DNA of 64,000 nucleotides, taken from a bacterium (lineage in GTDB: Bacteria; Sumerlaeota; Sumerlaeia; SLMS01). How positions within the stretch are numbered: the stretch's first letter is position 1; each line of letters opens with the position of its first letter. The DNA lies in assembly GCA_016125005.1 (NCBI GenBank), contig WGMQ01000011.1, positions 1-64,000 of the forward strand. The letters run 5' to 3'. A program made the translations under genes and the position numbers. The notes below the pieces were generated by a model that made no database searches, was not told where the DNA came from, and worked only from the letters and a program-made list of their open reading frames with translations. This document shows, piece after piece, positions 35,912 to 45,179 of the stretch.

Positions 35912-36652
35912 CTAGAGCAACAGGCTCGACCCGCCATTGATCCGAAACACCTGGCCGTTGACGAATTCCGCCTCGGGCGACACCAGGTATCTGATCATGC
36001 CGACATAGTCGCGCGGCTCGATACCGCGTCCGGTCGGGTTGCTTCGCCCCTGCGCGGCCACTGCCTCGTCCGCGCCGTCTCCGAACACCTTTCGATAGGC
36101 ATCGGTCGCAACGGCCGACGGCGCCACGCAATTGATACGGATGCCCTTGGGGGCGAGTTCTGGCACCAGGTAGCGCACGATGCCCTCGGCCAGCGTCTTG
36201 GGCAGACCGACAGCGGCATAATCGGGCAGAACTTCGCGTGCGCCCCTGCCTGTCACGAAGATGATGCAGCTTCCCCTGTGCATCTGCGGCAGGAAGGCCT
36301 GAGTGAGGAATACCAGCGACATGCCGCCGACATTGATCGCGTGGATGAGGCGTTGCGGGTCGACCTCGCTCAGCCGGCAGGCGAAAGCATCGACCGCGGA
36401 ATGCACGAGCAGTTCGACCGGTTCGCCGAATTCCCTCGCCGCATCGGCGATGCTGGCACATCCTTCGACAGCGCCGATATCGGCCTGCACCACCTTGCAT
36501 TCGGCACCCAGTTCCAGGATTGCCCTTTCGGCCGCCGCAGCCGCGTTCTTGTCGCTATGATAATTGACGACGATTTTCGCACCGGGTTTGGCAAACCCCT
36601 TGGCTATCTCGAGCCCCATTCCCTTGGTGCCCCCAACAACGACCGCTGTCAT
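35912..36652 (-). CDS. FabL-like SDR (enoyl reductase type, Y-x6-K)
   Basis: A 246-residue SDR with cofactor loop VGGTKGMGLEIAKG and LLVHSAVDAF. The active site reads YAAVGLPK, a Tyr and Lys separated by six residues, as in enoyl-ACP reductases FabI/FabL rather than the YxxxK of dehydrogenases. The surrounding text (RYLVPELAPKGIRINCVAP) also resembles FabL. It may therefore reduce an enoyl thioester double bond. It is convergent with CaiB, transcribed after the nitroreductase, and probably shares the operator at 37625. Confidence 0.85.
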   Translation of the reverse strand: MTAVVVGGTKGMGLEIAKGFAKPGAKIVVNYHSDKNAAAAAERAILELGAECKVVQADIGAVEGCASIADAAREFGEPVELLVHSAVDAFACRLSEVDPQRLIHAINVGGMSLVFLTQAFLPQMHRGSCIIFVTGRGAREVLPDYAAVGLPKTLAEGIVRYLVPELAPKGIRINCVAPSAVATDAYRKVFGDGADEAVAAQGRSNPTGRGIEPRDYVGMIRYLVSPEAEFVNGQVFRINGGSSLLL

Positions 36653-36869
36653 TTGTAGTCCTCCATAGTTGCCGGGACATGCCGACCCACTCAGGCCGCG
36701 CCCCCCTCACGTCCGTGCGCCGAACTGGCAATCAAGCGGCGCGGTATCCGACCTTCAGCACCGTATTGAACCGAAAGTCGGAATTTTGAAATCAGATCAC
36801 CGCAAAAGCCGATCGCTGCGCCCAAAGGGGGCGCTACGCCGCTGTCATCGCAGCCCGTTTCTCGGGAAT

Positions 36870-37586
36870 TCAGTCGTGGAATCTCGCGAACTCCGGCAGA
36901 TCGACGCGGTCCGACCAAAGGTAGTTTTCAGGAGCGTCCGGATCTGCATAGCCCAGCGACATGCCGCAGAAGACCATCTCGCCTTCGACAAAGCCGAGCC
37001 TGTCGGCGAGCAGCCTGTGATAGTGAACGAAGGCAGCCTGCGGGCAGGTATCCAGACCACGCACACGCGCGGCCAGCATCACGTTCTGCATGAACATGCC
37101 GCCGTCGATAAAGTTCGATTCCCCAATCACCTTGTCGATGGTGAAGATCAGGCCGACCGGAGCATCAAAGAACTGGAAATTTCGCGCCATTTGCGCGTGC
37201 ATTTTCGCGGTCTCGCCCCGAGCGATGCCCAGCAGGCCGTAGAGATCGATGCCAAGTTTCTTGCGGCGGGATCCGTAGGGCTCGGTCCATTGGGCCGGGT
37301 ACACCGGGCGGATGGGATCCGGATCAAAACCGCCTTCCGGATTATTCACCCTGTCGAGAAGCGCCTTGACCGTCGAAGCCAGGGATTCGCCGGTGAGGAC
37401 ATGGACGCGCCATGGCTGAACGTTGGTGCCCGAAGGCGCGCGCGACGAAACACGCAAGATATCCTCGATCATCGACCGTGGAACCGGCTTGGGCAGGAAA
37501 CGCCGCACGGAGTGGCGCGTTTCCATCGTCCAATCGACCGCCTCGACCCGATCGCGGGTCACCGCCTGCTGGGCTAATTTCTGCAA
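36870..37586 (-). CDS. Nitroreductase-family flavoprotein
   Basis: A 238-residue FMN-dependent NAD(P)H oxidoreductase. The N-terminal TRHSVRRFLPKPV and SRAPSGTNVQPWRVHV are the family's flavin-binding signatures; MLAARVRGLDTCPQA and the C-terminal SLGYADPDAPENYL follow. The start chosen is a TTG at 37584-37586 with GGGAGA six bases upstream, since longer frames would overlap the operator at 37625; an ATG at 37524-37526 is also possible. Despite the name, members reduce many activated double bonds and ring compounds. Its regulon membership suggests a step in the catabolic path. Confidence 0.88.
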   Translation of the reverse strand: MQKLAQQAVTRDRVEAVDWTMETRHSVRRFLPKPVPRSMIEDILRVSSRAPSGTNVQPWRVHVLTGESLASTVKALLDRVNNPEGGFDPDPIRPVYPAQWTEPYGSRRKKLGIDLYGLLGIARGETAKMHAQMARNFQFFDAPVGLIFTIDKVIGESNFIDGGMFMQNVMLAARVRGLDTCPQAAFVHYHRLLADRLGFVEGEMVFCGMSLGYADPDAPENYLWSDRVDLPEFARFHD

Positions 37587-37624
37587 CTCGGTTCTCCCAT
37601 TTTCGAACCTACAATCGTAGAATA

Positions 37625-37638
37625 TGACTTTAAAGTCA
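37625..37638. promoter_or_regulatory. TetR-type operator TGACTTTAAAGTCA
   Basis: A perfect 14-bp palindrome 38 bases upstream of the nitroreductase start; expected to control the nitroreductase and the FabL-like gene. Confidence 0.8.
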
Positions 37639-37834
37639 ATATTTGAGCTGGGACTCGCCACCAACCCCGTTTCGAGCCTCGAAACGGCATGGCCGAAATC
37701 GCAACATGGATCGGGTACGACTGTGACGATCGACCTATCCGCGATCGTCGCTTGTCGCGATGCGGTCCCATGAGGATTGCCCGCCCGCCTTCATTCACAC
37801 TGAGCCGGTCGCTCGGAACAGTAAGCGGTCGAAC

Positions 37835-37862
37835 GAACGCCGCTCGCAAAGGAGCGGCGTTC
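37835..37862 (-). terminator. Strong hairpin after the first substrate-binding-protein gene
   Basis: An 11-bp perfect stem GAACGCCGCTC/GAGCGGCGTTC around GCAAAG, 62 bases after the stop of the gene at 37924. The T run is weak, but the stem and position fit a terminator. Confidence 0.6.
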
Positions 37863-37923
37863 GACGTGTCGGAAGTGGCGGAACAACCTTGGGAAGGGTT
37901 CGCCGCCGAACATATTGACCCGG

Positions 37924-39123
37924 CTACTGAGCCTTCGGTTGAGCGTCAATTGCCTCGCCGACAAACACCCATGTCTCTCCTTCAAAGCGACCGATCTGAA
38001 AAGCGGTAAGCGGGGCAATCTTCTTGTCCGCCTCCGACGTTCTTGCGACGATGCCAGTGAGCAACATGTCAGGATCGATCTCGAAATTGCGGACCTGTTT
38101 CATGATGTTCTCGCGAGAAAGGTCTTCACCCGCCTGCTTGAGGATGTGCTCCGTGATCTGGGCGACGACGTAGCCGTAAGCCGCCCAGGTTTCATTGCTG
38201 TCGAGCCCATCGCCATACTGGTCCATGATGGACTTGTATTTCTTGTATTCATCAGTCTTCTGGAATTCCGCGTTACTCGGGTCAGCCAAGAAGAATGTCG
38301 TGATGATACCCTGCGACTTATCGAGCCCGGCCGGCTTGAGGGTGCCCGAGATCGTCGCGGACACGCTGGTCATCAAATGCAGGGGCTTGTAGTTGATGTC
38401 GTACATCTTCGCGATCGCCTGAGCCGCGAATTTCGGCAGAGCGTGAGTAACCTGGACGTTGGCGCCTGCGGCCTGGCCAGCGAGAATCTGAGAGTCAACA
38501 CTGACATCCGTCGCGCTGAAGTTCTGAGCATTGACGATCATCTCGTCGGCCCTGTCTCCAAGACCCCTCTTGAGACCGGCGAGCATATCCTTGCCAGAGT
38601 CGTCGTTCGGCCAGAGGATTGAGATCTTTGGGTCTTTGACGTTATCAAGTATGTATTTCGCGAGAACCTCGCCTTCTGCGTCATACGGGGGGTTGAAGCC
38701 GATCGTCCAGGGGAATTTGTCAGGCTGGTTGAAAATGCTCGTGCCAGTTCCGGCAAAGAGCTGCGGGACGCCACGGTCGTTCAAATACTTCATGATGGCG
38801 CTGTTCACTGCAGTGCCGATGGAGCCGACGATCGCCAACACTCCCTCGCCCTCGACCAGGCGGCGGGTCTGCTCGATCGCTTTGGCGGGCGTCCAGTTGT
38901 CGTCCAGACTGATGAGCTCGACCTTGCGGCCATTGATGCCGCCATTGTCGTTCAGCCACTCGAAATAGGCGATCTCAGAGCGGCCGATGATGCTGTAGGT
39001 CGAGGCGCCGCCGCTATAGGGCATCGTCTGGCCAAGTTTGATGACGTCGTCCTGCGCCGAGGCGGATGACGCCGCAGCGAACAGAACGACGGCCGCGGAC
39101 AGGTGTCTAAGAAATGTCTTCAT
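37924..39123 (-). CDS. ABC transporter substrate-binding protein (branched-chain amino acid type), paralogue 1
   Basis: A 399-residue periplasmic type-I binding protein. MKTFLRHLSAAVVLFAAASS is a signal peptide with cleavage near SASA/QD. The mature part begins IKLGQTMPYSGGAST, then NDNGGINGRKVELIS and EQTRRLVEGEGVLAIVGS, typical of the LivJ/AmiC-like family that binds acids, aromatics or amides as well as amino acids. GGGAGG precedes the ATG at 39121-39123. A close paralogue of the same length follows at 39610; the importer genes are at 41285-44715. It presumably captures the pathway substrate. Confidence 0.93.
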   Translation of the reverse strand: MKTFLRHLSAAVVLFAAASSASAQDDVIKLGQTMPYSGGASTYSIIGRSEIAYFEWLNDNGGINGRKVELISLDDNWTPAKAIEQTRRLVEGEGVLAIVGSIGTAVNSAIMKYLNDRGVPQLFAGTGTSIFNQPDKFPWTIGFNPPYDAEGEVLAKYILDNVKDPKISILWPNDDSGKDMLAGLKRGLGDRADEMIVNAQNFSATDVSVDSQILAGQAAGANVQVTHALPKFAAQAIAKMYDINYKPLHLMTSVSATISGTLKPAGLDKSQGIITTFFLADPSNAEFQKTDEYKKYKSIMDQYGDGLDSNETWAAYGYVVAQITEHILKQAGEDLSRENIMKQVRNFEIDPDMLLTGIVARTSEADKKIAPLTAFQIGRFEGETWVFVGEAIDAQPKAQ

Positions 39124-39609
39124 CTTTATCCTCCCAAGATCCAAGGCGATTGCCCATCACGAGAGCGCTATGGATTAACTTATCCGCCGCGTCTGACCGG
39201 GCTCACCGCGATCCGTCATATCCGATGTCTGACTTCGAAGTCAATATGTTGTATTCAGCGATCATGTGATCCCGATGGACTTCGGAGCTTCCGGTTCCCG
39301 ATCGGTCGGTTGCGGCGTAAGCCATCGGGGAAAGGACGAGCACGACGTTTCAAGGATCGTCTGCGAGCTTGGCGATCAGGTGCATTCCTACAAGGGACGA
39401 GACCCGGATGACGCGGTCAACCGGTCCCAAAGACAGGGTGTTTTGCTGATAACCGACACTGCGGTTTCCGGCGCCCTCGACGCGATTGACTGCGCGACCG
39501 CGAGACGATCGCAGTTAGGCGCAAACGCCGCCCCGCGAAGAGCGGCATCCGAAATGGCAGACGGTCGGAAGCATTTTGCACACCGCTCAGACGCCTCCTT
39601 GCTTCATCG
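39124..39609. other. Intergenic region with one operator
   Basis: 486 bases upstream of the first binding-protein gene. It contains the operator at 39230 and, near 39528-39548, an imperfect hairpin (GCCGCCCCGCGAAGAGCGGC) downstream of the second gene. No gene is seen. Confidence 0.6.
39230..39243. promoter_or_regulatory. TetR-type operator TGACTTCGAAGTCA
   Basis: A perfect 14-bp palindrome, 106 bases upstream of the first substrate-binding-protein gene. Confidence 0.8.
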
Positions 39610-40809
39610 CTATTGCTCCTTCGGCTGAGCTTCGATCGCCTCTCCTATGAAGACCCACTTCTCCCCTTCAAAGCGACCGAGCTGGAAGGCGGTCAGCGGG
39701 GCGATCTTGCCATCGGCTTCCGATGTTCTGGCGACGATACCGTTGAGCAGCAAGTCAGGTTCGATTTCGAAGTTGCGAACGTTCTTCATAATATTCTCGC
39801 GCGAGAGATTGTTGCCGGACTGCCGGAGGATTTTTTCCATCATCTGCGCCGCGACATAGCCATAGGCCGCCCAGGTTTCGTTCGTATCCAACCCGTCGCC
39901 ATATTTGTCCATGATCGACTTGTATTTCTTATACTCGTCGGTTTTCTGGAACTGTGCATCACTTGGATCGGCAAGGAAGAAGGTCGTGACAATGCCTTGC
40001 GACTTTTCGAATCCGGCAGGTTTGAGCGTTCCTGCGATGGAGGCGGAGACGCTTGTCATCAGGTGCAGCGGCTTGAAGTTGATGCCGTACATCTTCTGGA
40101 TCGCCTGGGCGGCGAATTTCGGCGTGGCGTGGGTGACCTGGACATTGGCGCCAGCGGCCTGGCCGGCAAGGATCTGCGCGTCGACACTGACGTCCGTGAC
40201 ACCAAAGTTCTGAGCATTTACGATCATCTCGTCGGCCTTGGCGCCGAGACCCTTCTTCAGCCCCGCCAGCATATCCTTGCCGGCATCGTCGTTCGGCCAG
40301 AGGATTGAAATCTTCGGATCCTTGACGTTTTGAAGAATGTATCTTGCGAGGCTCTCACCCTCCGCGTCGTAAGGCGGGTTGTACCCGATCGTCCAGGGAA
40401 ATTCCTCGGGCTGATTAAAAACGCTCGCGCCCGATCCTGCGAAAATCTGCGGCACGCCCCGATCGTTCAGATACTTCATTGTTGCGTTATTTACACCGGT
40501 GCCGAGCGATCCGAAAATCGCCAGTACGCCTTCACCTTCAACAAGACGACGGGTCTGTTCGATGGCTTTCGCCGGTGTGAACGCGTCGTCGACACTTATG
40601 AGTTCGATCATGCGGCCGTTGACACCACCATTGTCATTCAGCCACTTGAAATAGGCGATCTCCGCGCGACCGATGATATTCCAGGTCGAGGCACCGCCAC
40701 TGTAAGGCGTGGTCTGCCCGAGCTTGATAACGCCGTCCCGCGCCAAGGCGGACGATGTCACGGCCAACAGAACAGCAGCCGCTGACAGATGTCTCAGTAG
40801 TGCTCTCAT
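39610..40809 (-). CDS. ABC transporter substrate-binding protein, paralogue 2
   Basis: A 399-residue periplasmic binding protein, the same length as the gene at 37924 and strongly similar throughout (for example IKLGQTTPYSGGAST; NPPYDAEGESLARYILQNVK; PKISILWPNDDAGKDMLAGL). The signal peptide MRALLRHLSAAAVLLAVTSS precedes the cleavage at ALA/RD. GGGAGGATT precedes the ATG. The two genes are tandem, each with its own operator, so this is a recent duplication with both copies kept, probably with different ligand range. Confidence 0.93.
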   Translation of the reverse strand: MRALLRHLSAAAVLLAVTSSALARDGVIKLGQTTPYSGGASTWNIIGRAEIAYFKWLNDNGGVNGRMIELISVDDAFTPAKAIEQTRRLVEGEGVLAIFGSLGTGVNNATMKYLNDRGVPQIFAGSGASVFNQPEEFPWTIGYNPPYDAEGESLARYILQNVKDPKISILWPNDDAGKDMLAGLKKGLGAKADEMIVNAQNFGVTDVSVDAQILAGQAAGANVQVTHATPKFAAQAIQKMYGINFKPLHLMTSVSASIAGTLKPAGFEKSQGIVTTFFLADPSDAQFQKTDEYKKYKSIMDKYGDGLDTNETWAAYGYVAAQMMEKILRQSGNNLSRENIMKNVRNFEIEPDLLLNGIVARTSEADGKIAPLTAFQLGRFEGEKWVFIGEAIEAQPKEQ

Positions 40810-40920
40810 TTGAATCCTCCCGGGACGAAATTCGCTTTCGCGACAGAATGGCGTATCGGAACTCGATCTTCCTTCGCGCCGTGATGTCGGTCCTCACCGT
40901 CATTATTCATAACTCTTGTC

Positions 40921-40934
40921 TGACTTTATAGTCA
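40921..40934. promoter_or_regulatory. TetR-type operator TGACTTTATAGTCA
   Basis: Exact half-sites, 111 bases upstream of the second substrate-binding-protein gene. Same 14-mer as the sites at 32168 and 62763. Confidence 0.8.
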
Positions 40935-41080
40935 ATAAACTGATTAGGAGAGTCGGGATTGGCGATTCGCCTGGCTTTTATGGGGACCGCCGGACTGCTC
41001 GGCGATCGAACTGACGCACTCGGTTCGATCGTCCGGCTTACATGCGCTCCGGAGGCGTTGCCCATCCCCGCCTATTCAAT

Positions 41081-41094
41081 TGACTTGAAAGTCA
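41081..41094. promoter_or_regulatory. TetR-type operator TGACTTGAAAGTCA
   Basis: Exact half-sites; sits 190 bases before the livG-like gene at 41285, with a possible TTGACT -35 element overlapping it. Confidence 0.75.
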
Positions 41095-41284
41095 CATTGA
41101 CATAACACAGCGCCAAAGATGGTCGGGAGGCTGGAAGAGCGGGCGCCTGGGAGCCGGTAGCACCGGCTTCCATCGCCGCCGTCCAAAGGCCGGAGCAATG
41201 TAAGTTACATGATGGCGGTGCGCCAGCGCCGCCACAGTCTAGTCAGCGCATCCTCGCCTTATTGGGTGCGTCCGGGAGGGAAAA

Positions 41285-42082
41285 ATGGCATCAACCGCGT
41301 CGGGGGCAACGGAGTCTCGGACACCTTTGCTTTCCATCAAGAATCTCTGCATTCGTTTTGGTGGCGTCCTTGCACTGGACAATGTGAACCTGGACATCTC
41401 GCCGGGCCGGATAGTAGGACTTATCGGCCCGAACGGCGCGGGCAAGACCACGATGTTCAATTGCATAAGCCGGCTCTACCAGCCGACATCGGGTCGGATC
41501 GAATTCGCCGGCGAAGACCTGACGACCTCCACACCCCAAAGGATTGCGCGGCTTGGTATCGGGCGCACCTTCCAGAACGTTGCGTCGTTCGATGAACTGA
41601 GCGTTCTCGACAACGTGCGTATCGGCGCACACACGCGAAGCACCGGCAACATCGTCAGCGACATGCTTTCCTTGCCGAATGCCCGGCGGCAGGAGCGAAG
41701 CATCGACGAGACGGCCTACAAGTTCATCGATTATCTGGGACTGGCCGACGTTGCCCATAGCACGATCTCGTCGCTGTCGCTGGGCACGCGCAAGCGCGTC
41801 GAGATCGCCAGGGCCCTGGCAATGAGCCCGCGACTCCTGATGCTTGACGAACCCGCCGGCGGCCTGACCCATTCGGAGGTCGCAGAACTCGGCCGGCTCT
41901 TCGTCAAGATTCGGGACGACTGGCAGATCACCATTCTGCTGGTCGAGCACCACATGCAGTTGGTGATGTCAGTCTCGGATGAAGTGACGGTGTTGAACTT
42001 CGGCAAGAATCTGGCTCACGGGACCCCGAGCCAAATCCGCAGCAATCCCGATGTCATTCACGCCTATTTGGGGAGGAGCTGA
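41285..42082 (+). CDS. ABC transporter ATP-binding protein (LivG type), importer 1
   Basis: A 265-residue nucleotide-binding subunit of a branched-chain-type importer. Walker A GPNGAGKTT, LSLGTRKRVEIARAL as signature, Walker B LLMLDEPAGGL with THSE typical of LivG, and the H-loop in LVEHHMQLVMS. GGAGGG precedes the ATG. It begins an operon of four genes, LivG, LivF, LivH and LivM type, all closely spaced. The binding protein is supplied by the two genes on the other strand. Confidence 0.95.
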   Translation: MASTASGATESRTPLLSIKNLCIRFGGVLALDNVNLDISPGRIVGLIGPNGAGKTTMFNCISRLYQPTSGRIEFAGEDLTTSTPQRIARLGIGRTFQNVASFDELSVLDNVRIGAHTRSTGNIVSDMLSLPNARRQERSIDETAYKFIDYLGLADVAHSTISSLSLGTRKRVEIARALAMSPRLLMLDEPAGGLTHSEVAELGRLFVKIRDDWQITILLVEHHMQLVMSVSDEVTVLNFGKNLAHGTPSQIRSNPDVIHAYLGRS

Positions 42083-42083
42083 G

Positions 42084-42797
42084 TTGGGTCAGGATCTGAT
42101 CATCGACGATATGCATGTTTCCTACGGGGATTCGCACATTCTGCAGGGAATCAGCATGGTTCTCCACGAGGGGGAGGTCGTGACGCTTCTGGGGCCGAAC
42201 GGCGCCGGCAAGACGACGACCCTGCGCGGTCTGTCGGGGCTAACCAAGGCCACAGGCAAGGTCACCTACGGAAAACTGGATCTGTTGAACATGAAGCCCG
42301 AGGCGATACTCAGGTCCGGCATCTCTCTGGTGCCAGAAGGGCGAGGAACATTTGCGTCGCTGTCGACGGAGGAAAATCTTCAGCTCGGAGGAATTTCCCG
42401 CAAGGCCGATCATGCTCTCGAAGACGATATGAAGCGCATGTATCGGTATTTTCCCGTGCTGGAAGAACGCAAGAAGCAGCAGGCGGGAATGCTTTCCGGC
42501 GGTGAGCAGCAGATGCTGGCCGTGGCCCGCGCGCTGATGTCTCGGCCGAAACTGCTGCTGCTGGACGAGCCGTCCTTCGGCTTGGCGCCCCGGATCATCG
42601 AACAGCTGTTCGACATTCTGAAGAGCATTCGGGAGACGGAGGGCATCAGCATGCTCATCGTCGAGCAAAATGCCGCCTTGGTCATGCAATTTGCCGACCG
42701 TGCATATGTGCTTGAAGCCGGTCAGATCGTCCTGAGTGGAACGGCCAAAGAAATGCAGAACAACGAGGCCATTCTCAAATCATACCTGGGGAGCTAG
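42084..42797 (+). CDS. ABC transporter ATP-binding protein (LivF type), importer 1
   Basis: A 237-residue nucleotide-binding subunit. Walker A GPNGAGKTTTLRG, signature LSGGEQQMLAVARAL, Walker B LLLLDEPSFGLAP, and ILVPEG-like SLVPEGRGTFASLS, all LivF-type. The start is a TTG at 42084, one base after the previous stop, with GGGGAGG seven bases upstream; no ATG fits better. It pairs with the LivG-type subunit to power the importer. Confidence 0.93.
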   Translation: MGQDLIIDDMHVSYGDSHILQGISMVLHEGEVVTLLGPNGAGKTTTLRGLSGLTKATGKVTYGKLDLLNMKPEAILRSGISLVPEGRGTFASLSTEENLQLGGISRKADHALEDDMKRMYRYFPVLEERKKQQAGMLSGGEQQMLAVARALMSRPKLLLLDEPSFGLAPRIIEQLFDILKSIRETEGISMLIVEQNAALVMQFADRAYVLEAGQIVLSGTAKEMQNNEAILKSYLGS

Positions 42798-42801
42798 CGA
42801 C

Positions 42802-43674
42802 ATGGAGCTTTTCGTCAAATACTTTCTTTCCGGGCTGGCAACGGGCGGCATCTACGCGTGCGTGGCCCTCTCGGTCGTGATGATTTACAAGGCCATCGGT
42901 CACGTCAATTTCGCCCAAGGCGAGATGGCCACCCTGTCGACCTATTTCGCTTTCCAGGGCATCGTCTGGGGCGCGCCGCTGTGGCTCGCCTTTCTTGGTT
43001 CGCTGGTGTTGTCGTTCGTCGGCGGATATCTGCTGGAACGACTGATATTCCGGCGCATTTCCGGCGCAGCCCTTATGACGCATGTGGTGATGTTCATCGG
43101 GCTGTTCTTGCTGATCAACAGCTCGATGGGCCTTATCTGGGACTTCTCGGTCAAGTCCTTTCCCTCGCCATTCGGCCAGGGTCAGATTGGCGGCCTCATC
43201 GGCTATCACCAGGTCGGCATGCTGGCCGTCACGGCGGGGGCGCTACTCGCCCTCAGCATATTCTATCAGAAGACAAGGATTGGCCTCGCGATGCGGGGCA
43301 TCGCCGCGAATCCGGAATCGGCAAAACTGGTCGGCATCCGGGTGACGCATCTGACAGCGCTCGGCTGGGGGATTTCCTCGGCGCTTGGTGCGATCGCCGG
43401 CATCCTCATAGCGCCGATCGTGTTTCTCGATCCCTTCATGATGCTGGGCGTCATCGTGCCCTCGTTCGCTGGCGCGGTTTTGGGTGGATTGACCTCGCCT
43501 CTCGGCGCCGTGATCGGCGGACTGACCATTGGCATCATCGAAAGCCTGATCGGAGCCTACGTGCCGCGTGTCGGGATCGAGTTGAAGCTCCCGATCGCGA
43601 TGGCGATCATTGTTTGCGTGCTCGTGGTCAAGCCGTCCGGCTTGCTCGGCGCTCGCATCCTCAAGCGTGTCTGA
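42802..43674 (+). CDS. ABC transporter permease (LivH type), importer 1
   Basis: A 290-residue permease with about eight hydrophobic segments. The N-terminus ELFVKYFLSGLATGGIYACV, HVNFAQGEMATLSTYFAF and RGIAANPESAKLVGI are characteristic of LivH. The segment FAGAVLGGLTSPLGAVIGG lies near the C-terminus. The ATG is four bases after the stop of the LivF gene. Forms the inner-membrane channel with the LivM-type partner. Confidence 0.95.
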   Translation: MELFVKYFLSGLATGGIYACVALSVVMIYKAIGHVNFAQGEMATLSTYFAFQGIVWGAPLWLAFLGSLVLSFVGGYLLERLIFRRISGAALMTHVVMFIGLFLLINSSMGLIWDFSVKSFPSPFGQGQIGGLIGYHQVGMLAVTAGALLALSIFYQKTRIGLAMRGIAANPESAKLVGIRVTHLTALGWGISSALGAIAGILIAPIVFLDPFMMLGVIVPSFAGAVLGGLTSPLGAVIGGLTIGIIESLIGAYVPRVGIELKLPIAMAIIVCVLVVKPSGLLGARILKRV

Positions 43675-43698
43675 GCCAGGCGAGGAGTTGAACCTGCT

Positions 43699-44715
43699 AT
43701 GAACATCCGAACCCTGTCACTGATCATCCTTGGCATAGCGCTCGTTCTCGTGCCGTTTGTACTGAAGGGCTATCTTGTCTTTCAGGCGACAACCATTGTG
43801 ATCTATGCGATTGCGATCATGGGGCTGAACATTCTGACCGGGTTGAACGGTCAGATCGCGCTGGGGCATGGCGCATTCTTCGCCATGGGCGCCTATCTGA
43901 TGGCTATCACATTGAACGTGTGGGAACTCCCATTCTATGTGGGATTCCCAATCGCCGGCGTAGCCTGCTTCGTTTTCGGCTTCCTGTTCGGCTTTCCGGC
44001 ATTGCGGTTGGAAGGCGTCTATTTGGCGCTTGCGACATTCACCCTCGCCGTGGCCGTGCCGCCCGTCCTTAAATTATCCTTTCTCGAGCCTGTAACCGGC
44101 GGCGTCATGGGGACGCTTGTACCTGCCCCGACTACGCCTTTCGGCCTGCCTCTCGGTCAAGACCAGTGGATGTATCTTCTCACCCTGCTGTTCCTCTTTC
44201 TCATGTACGGCATGGCGCAGGCACTGAAATCGAGCCGGAGCGGACGTGCCATGATGGCGATCCGAGATAACCCGATCGCCGCGCGCGCAATGGGCATCAA
44301 TGTCGCACTCTACAAAACGCTCGCCTTCGGCCTCAGCGCCCTCTATGCGGGCATTGCAGGCTGTCTGAGCGCCCTGGTCATCCAGTTCATTTCGGCGGAC
44401 AGCTTCACCTTTTTCCTCTCGGTGTACCTGATTGTCGGACTGGTGGTGGGCGGTGCTGCCTGGTTCCCCGGGGCGTTGATCGGCGGCGCCTATATCGTCC
44501 TGGTCCCCAACCTTGTCGAAACCTTTTCCCCGCCTCTGGCAGGCTCATTCTATGGCCTGCTGCTCATGGTCATGATGCTCATCATTCCGAAGGGGGCGAG
44601 CGGCCTGATCGAGAAGTTCTTTCCCAGGCGGCCGTCAGCGTCGGATACGTCACGACCGGCTCCGCGGGAGGACGGCGGCGACGGTCCGGTCACCATCGGG
44701 CGCCCCGGTCGCTAA
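43699..44715 (+). CDS. ABC transporter permease (LivM type), importer 1
   Basis: A 338-residue permease with about nine hydrophobic segments. Typical LivM text is NILTGLNGQIALGHGAFFAM, FPALRLEGVYLALATFTLAV and RDNPIAARAMGINVALYKT. A hydrophilic tail rich in Arg and Pro closes the protein. It ends importer operon 1; the next 460 bases have no gene. Confidence 0.95.
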   Translation: MNIRTLSLIILGIALVLVPFVLKGYLVFQATTIVIYAIAIMGLNILTGLNGQIALGHGAFFAMGAYLMAITLNVWELPFYVGFPIAGVACFVFGFLFGFPALRLEGVYLALATFTLAVAVPPVLKLSFLEPVTGGVMGTLVPAPTTPFGLPLGQDQWMYLLTLLFLFLMYGMAQALKSSRSGRAMMAIRDNPIAARAMGINVALYKTLAFGLSALYAGIAGCLSALVIQFISADSFTFFLSVYLIVGLVVGGAAWFPGALIGGAYIVLVPNLVETFSPPLAGSFYGLLLMVMMLIIPKGASGLIEKFFPRRPSASDTSRPAPREDGGDGPVTIGRPGR

Positions 44716-45179
44716 AGGCGAACTGAGGTCAGTTTATTTGCCGGCGATCGGCAACCAGGGCATTTCCGGCGATCCCCGGGTCGCTCCGCCGGGAAAAATC
44801 GGACCAAGGTCGAGGTCTTCGGCGCGGTCGTGCTGGTGCACGGCCCAGCCAGAGGCCGAAGGATGAGTCGCGAATTTTCCCGGCCCGAAAGGTTTCCCGC
44901 TGACGCACGCCCGAGGCGTCAGGCGGACTTGGCCATGCGCCACCGGCAACACCTGCGCCGCCTTCCTGGAGGACCGCCTCGCCATCGGAGAACCAGAGAT
45001 CGCCCAGAATGCTCCAATTCGACGAACGAAGCGGGTGGCTGGGCCGCAGGCAACACCACTCCACATTTTGTTCCGGATAGGGATGACAGGCATTGAACAG
45101 AGGATCCCGAGGCATGCAAGGCGGAGGCCGAGATTCGGACCGCAGCCGATTGCACAGGGAGATTCACGCCTGACGCGGA
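44716..45179. other. Intergenic region without a supported gene
   Basis: 464 bases between importer operon 1 and the convergent TetR gene. Two overlapping leftward frames exist, but neither shows a domain or consistent codon use, so it may be a decayed gene or spacer. Confidence 0.5.

Larger units (their letters stand above)
37587..37923. other. Intergenic region with operator and terminator
   Basis: 337 bases between the nitroreductase start and the end of the first substrate-binding-protein gene. Besides the operator at 37625 and the terminator at 37835 I see no gene. Confidence 0.6.
40810..41284. other. Divergent control region of the transporter genes
   Basis: 475 bases between the second binding-protein gene (leftward) and the importer ATPase gene (rightward). 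It has two operators, at 40921 and 41081, one for each direction. No gene is seen. Confidence 0.65.

Noticed and set aside
36661..36869. Possible small gene between the FabL-like and nitroreductase genes
   Set aside because: Only short frames without ribosome site or similarity were seen.
44729..45115. Leftward frames in the gap after importer operon 1
   Set aside because: Two overlapping frames compete, neither shows a recognisable domain or good ribosome site; at best a decayed gene.
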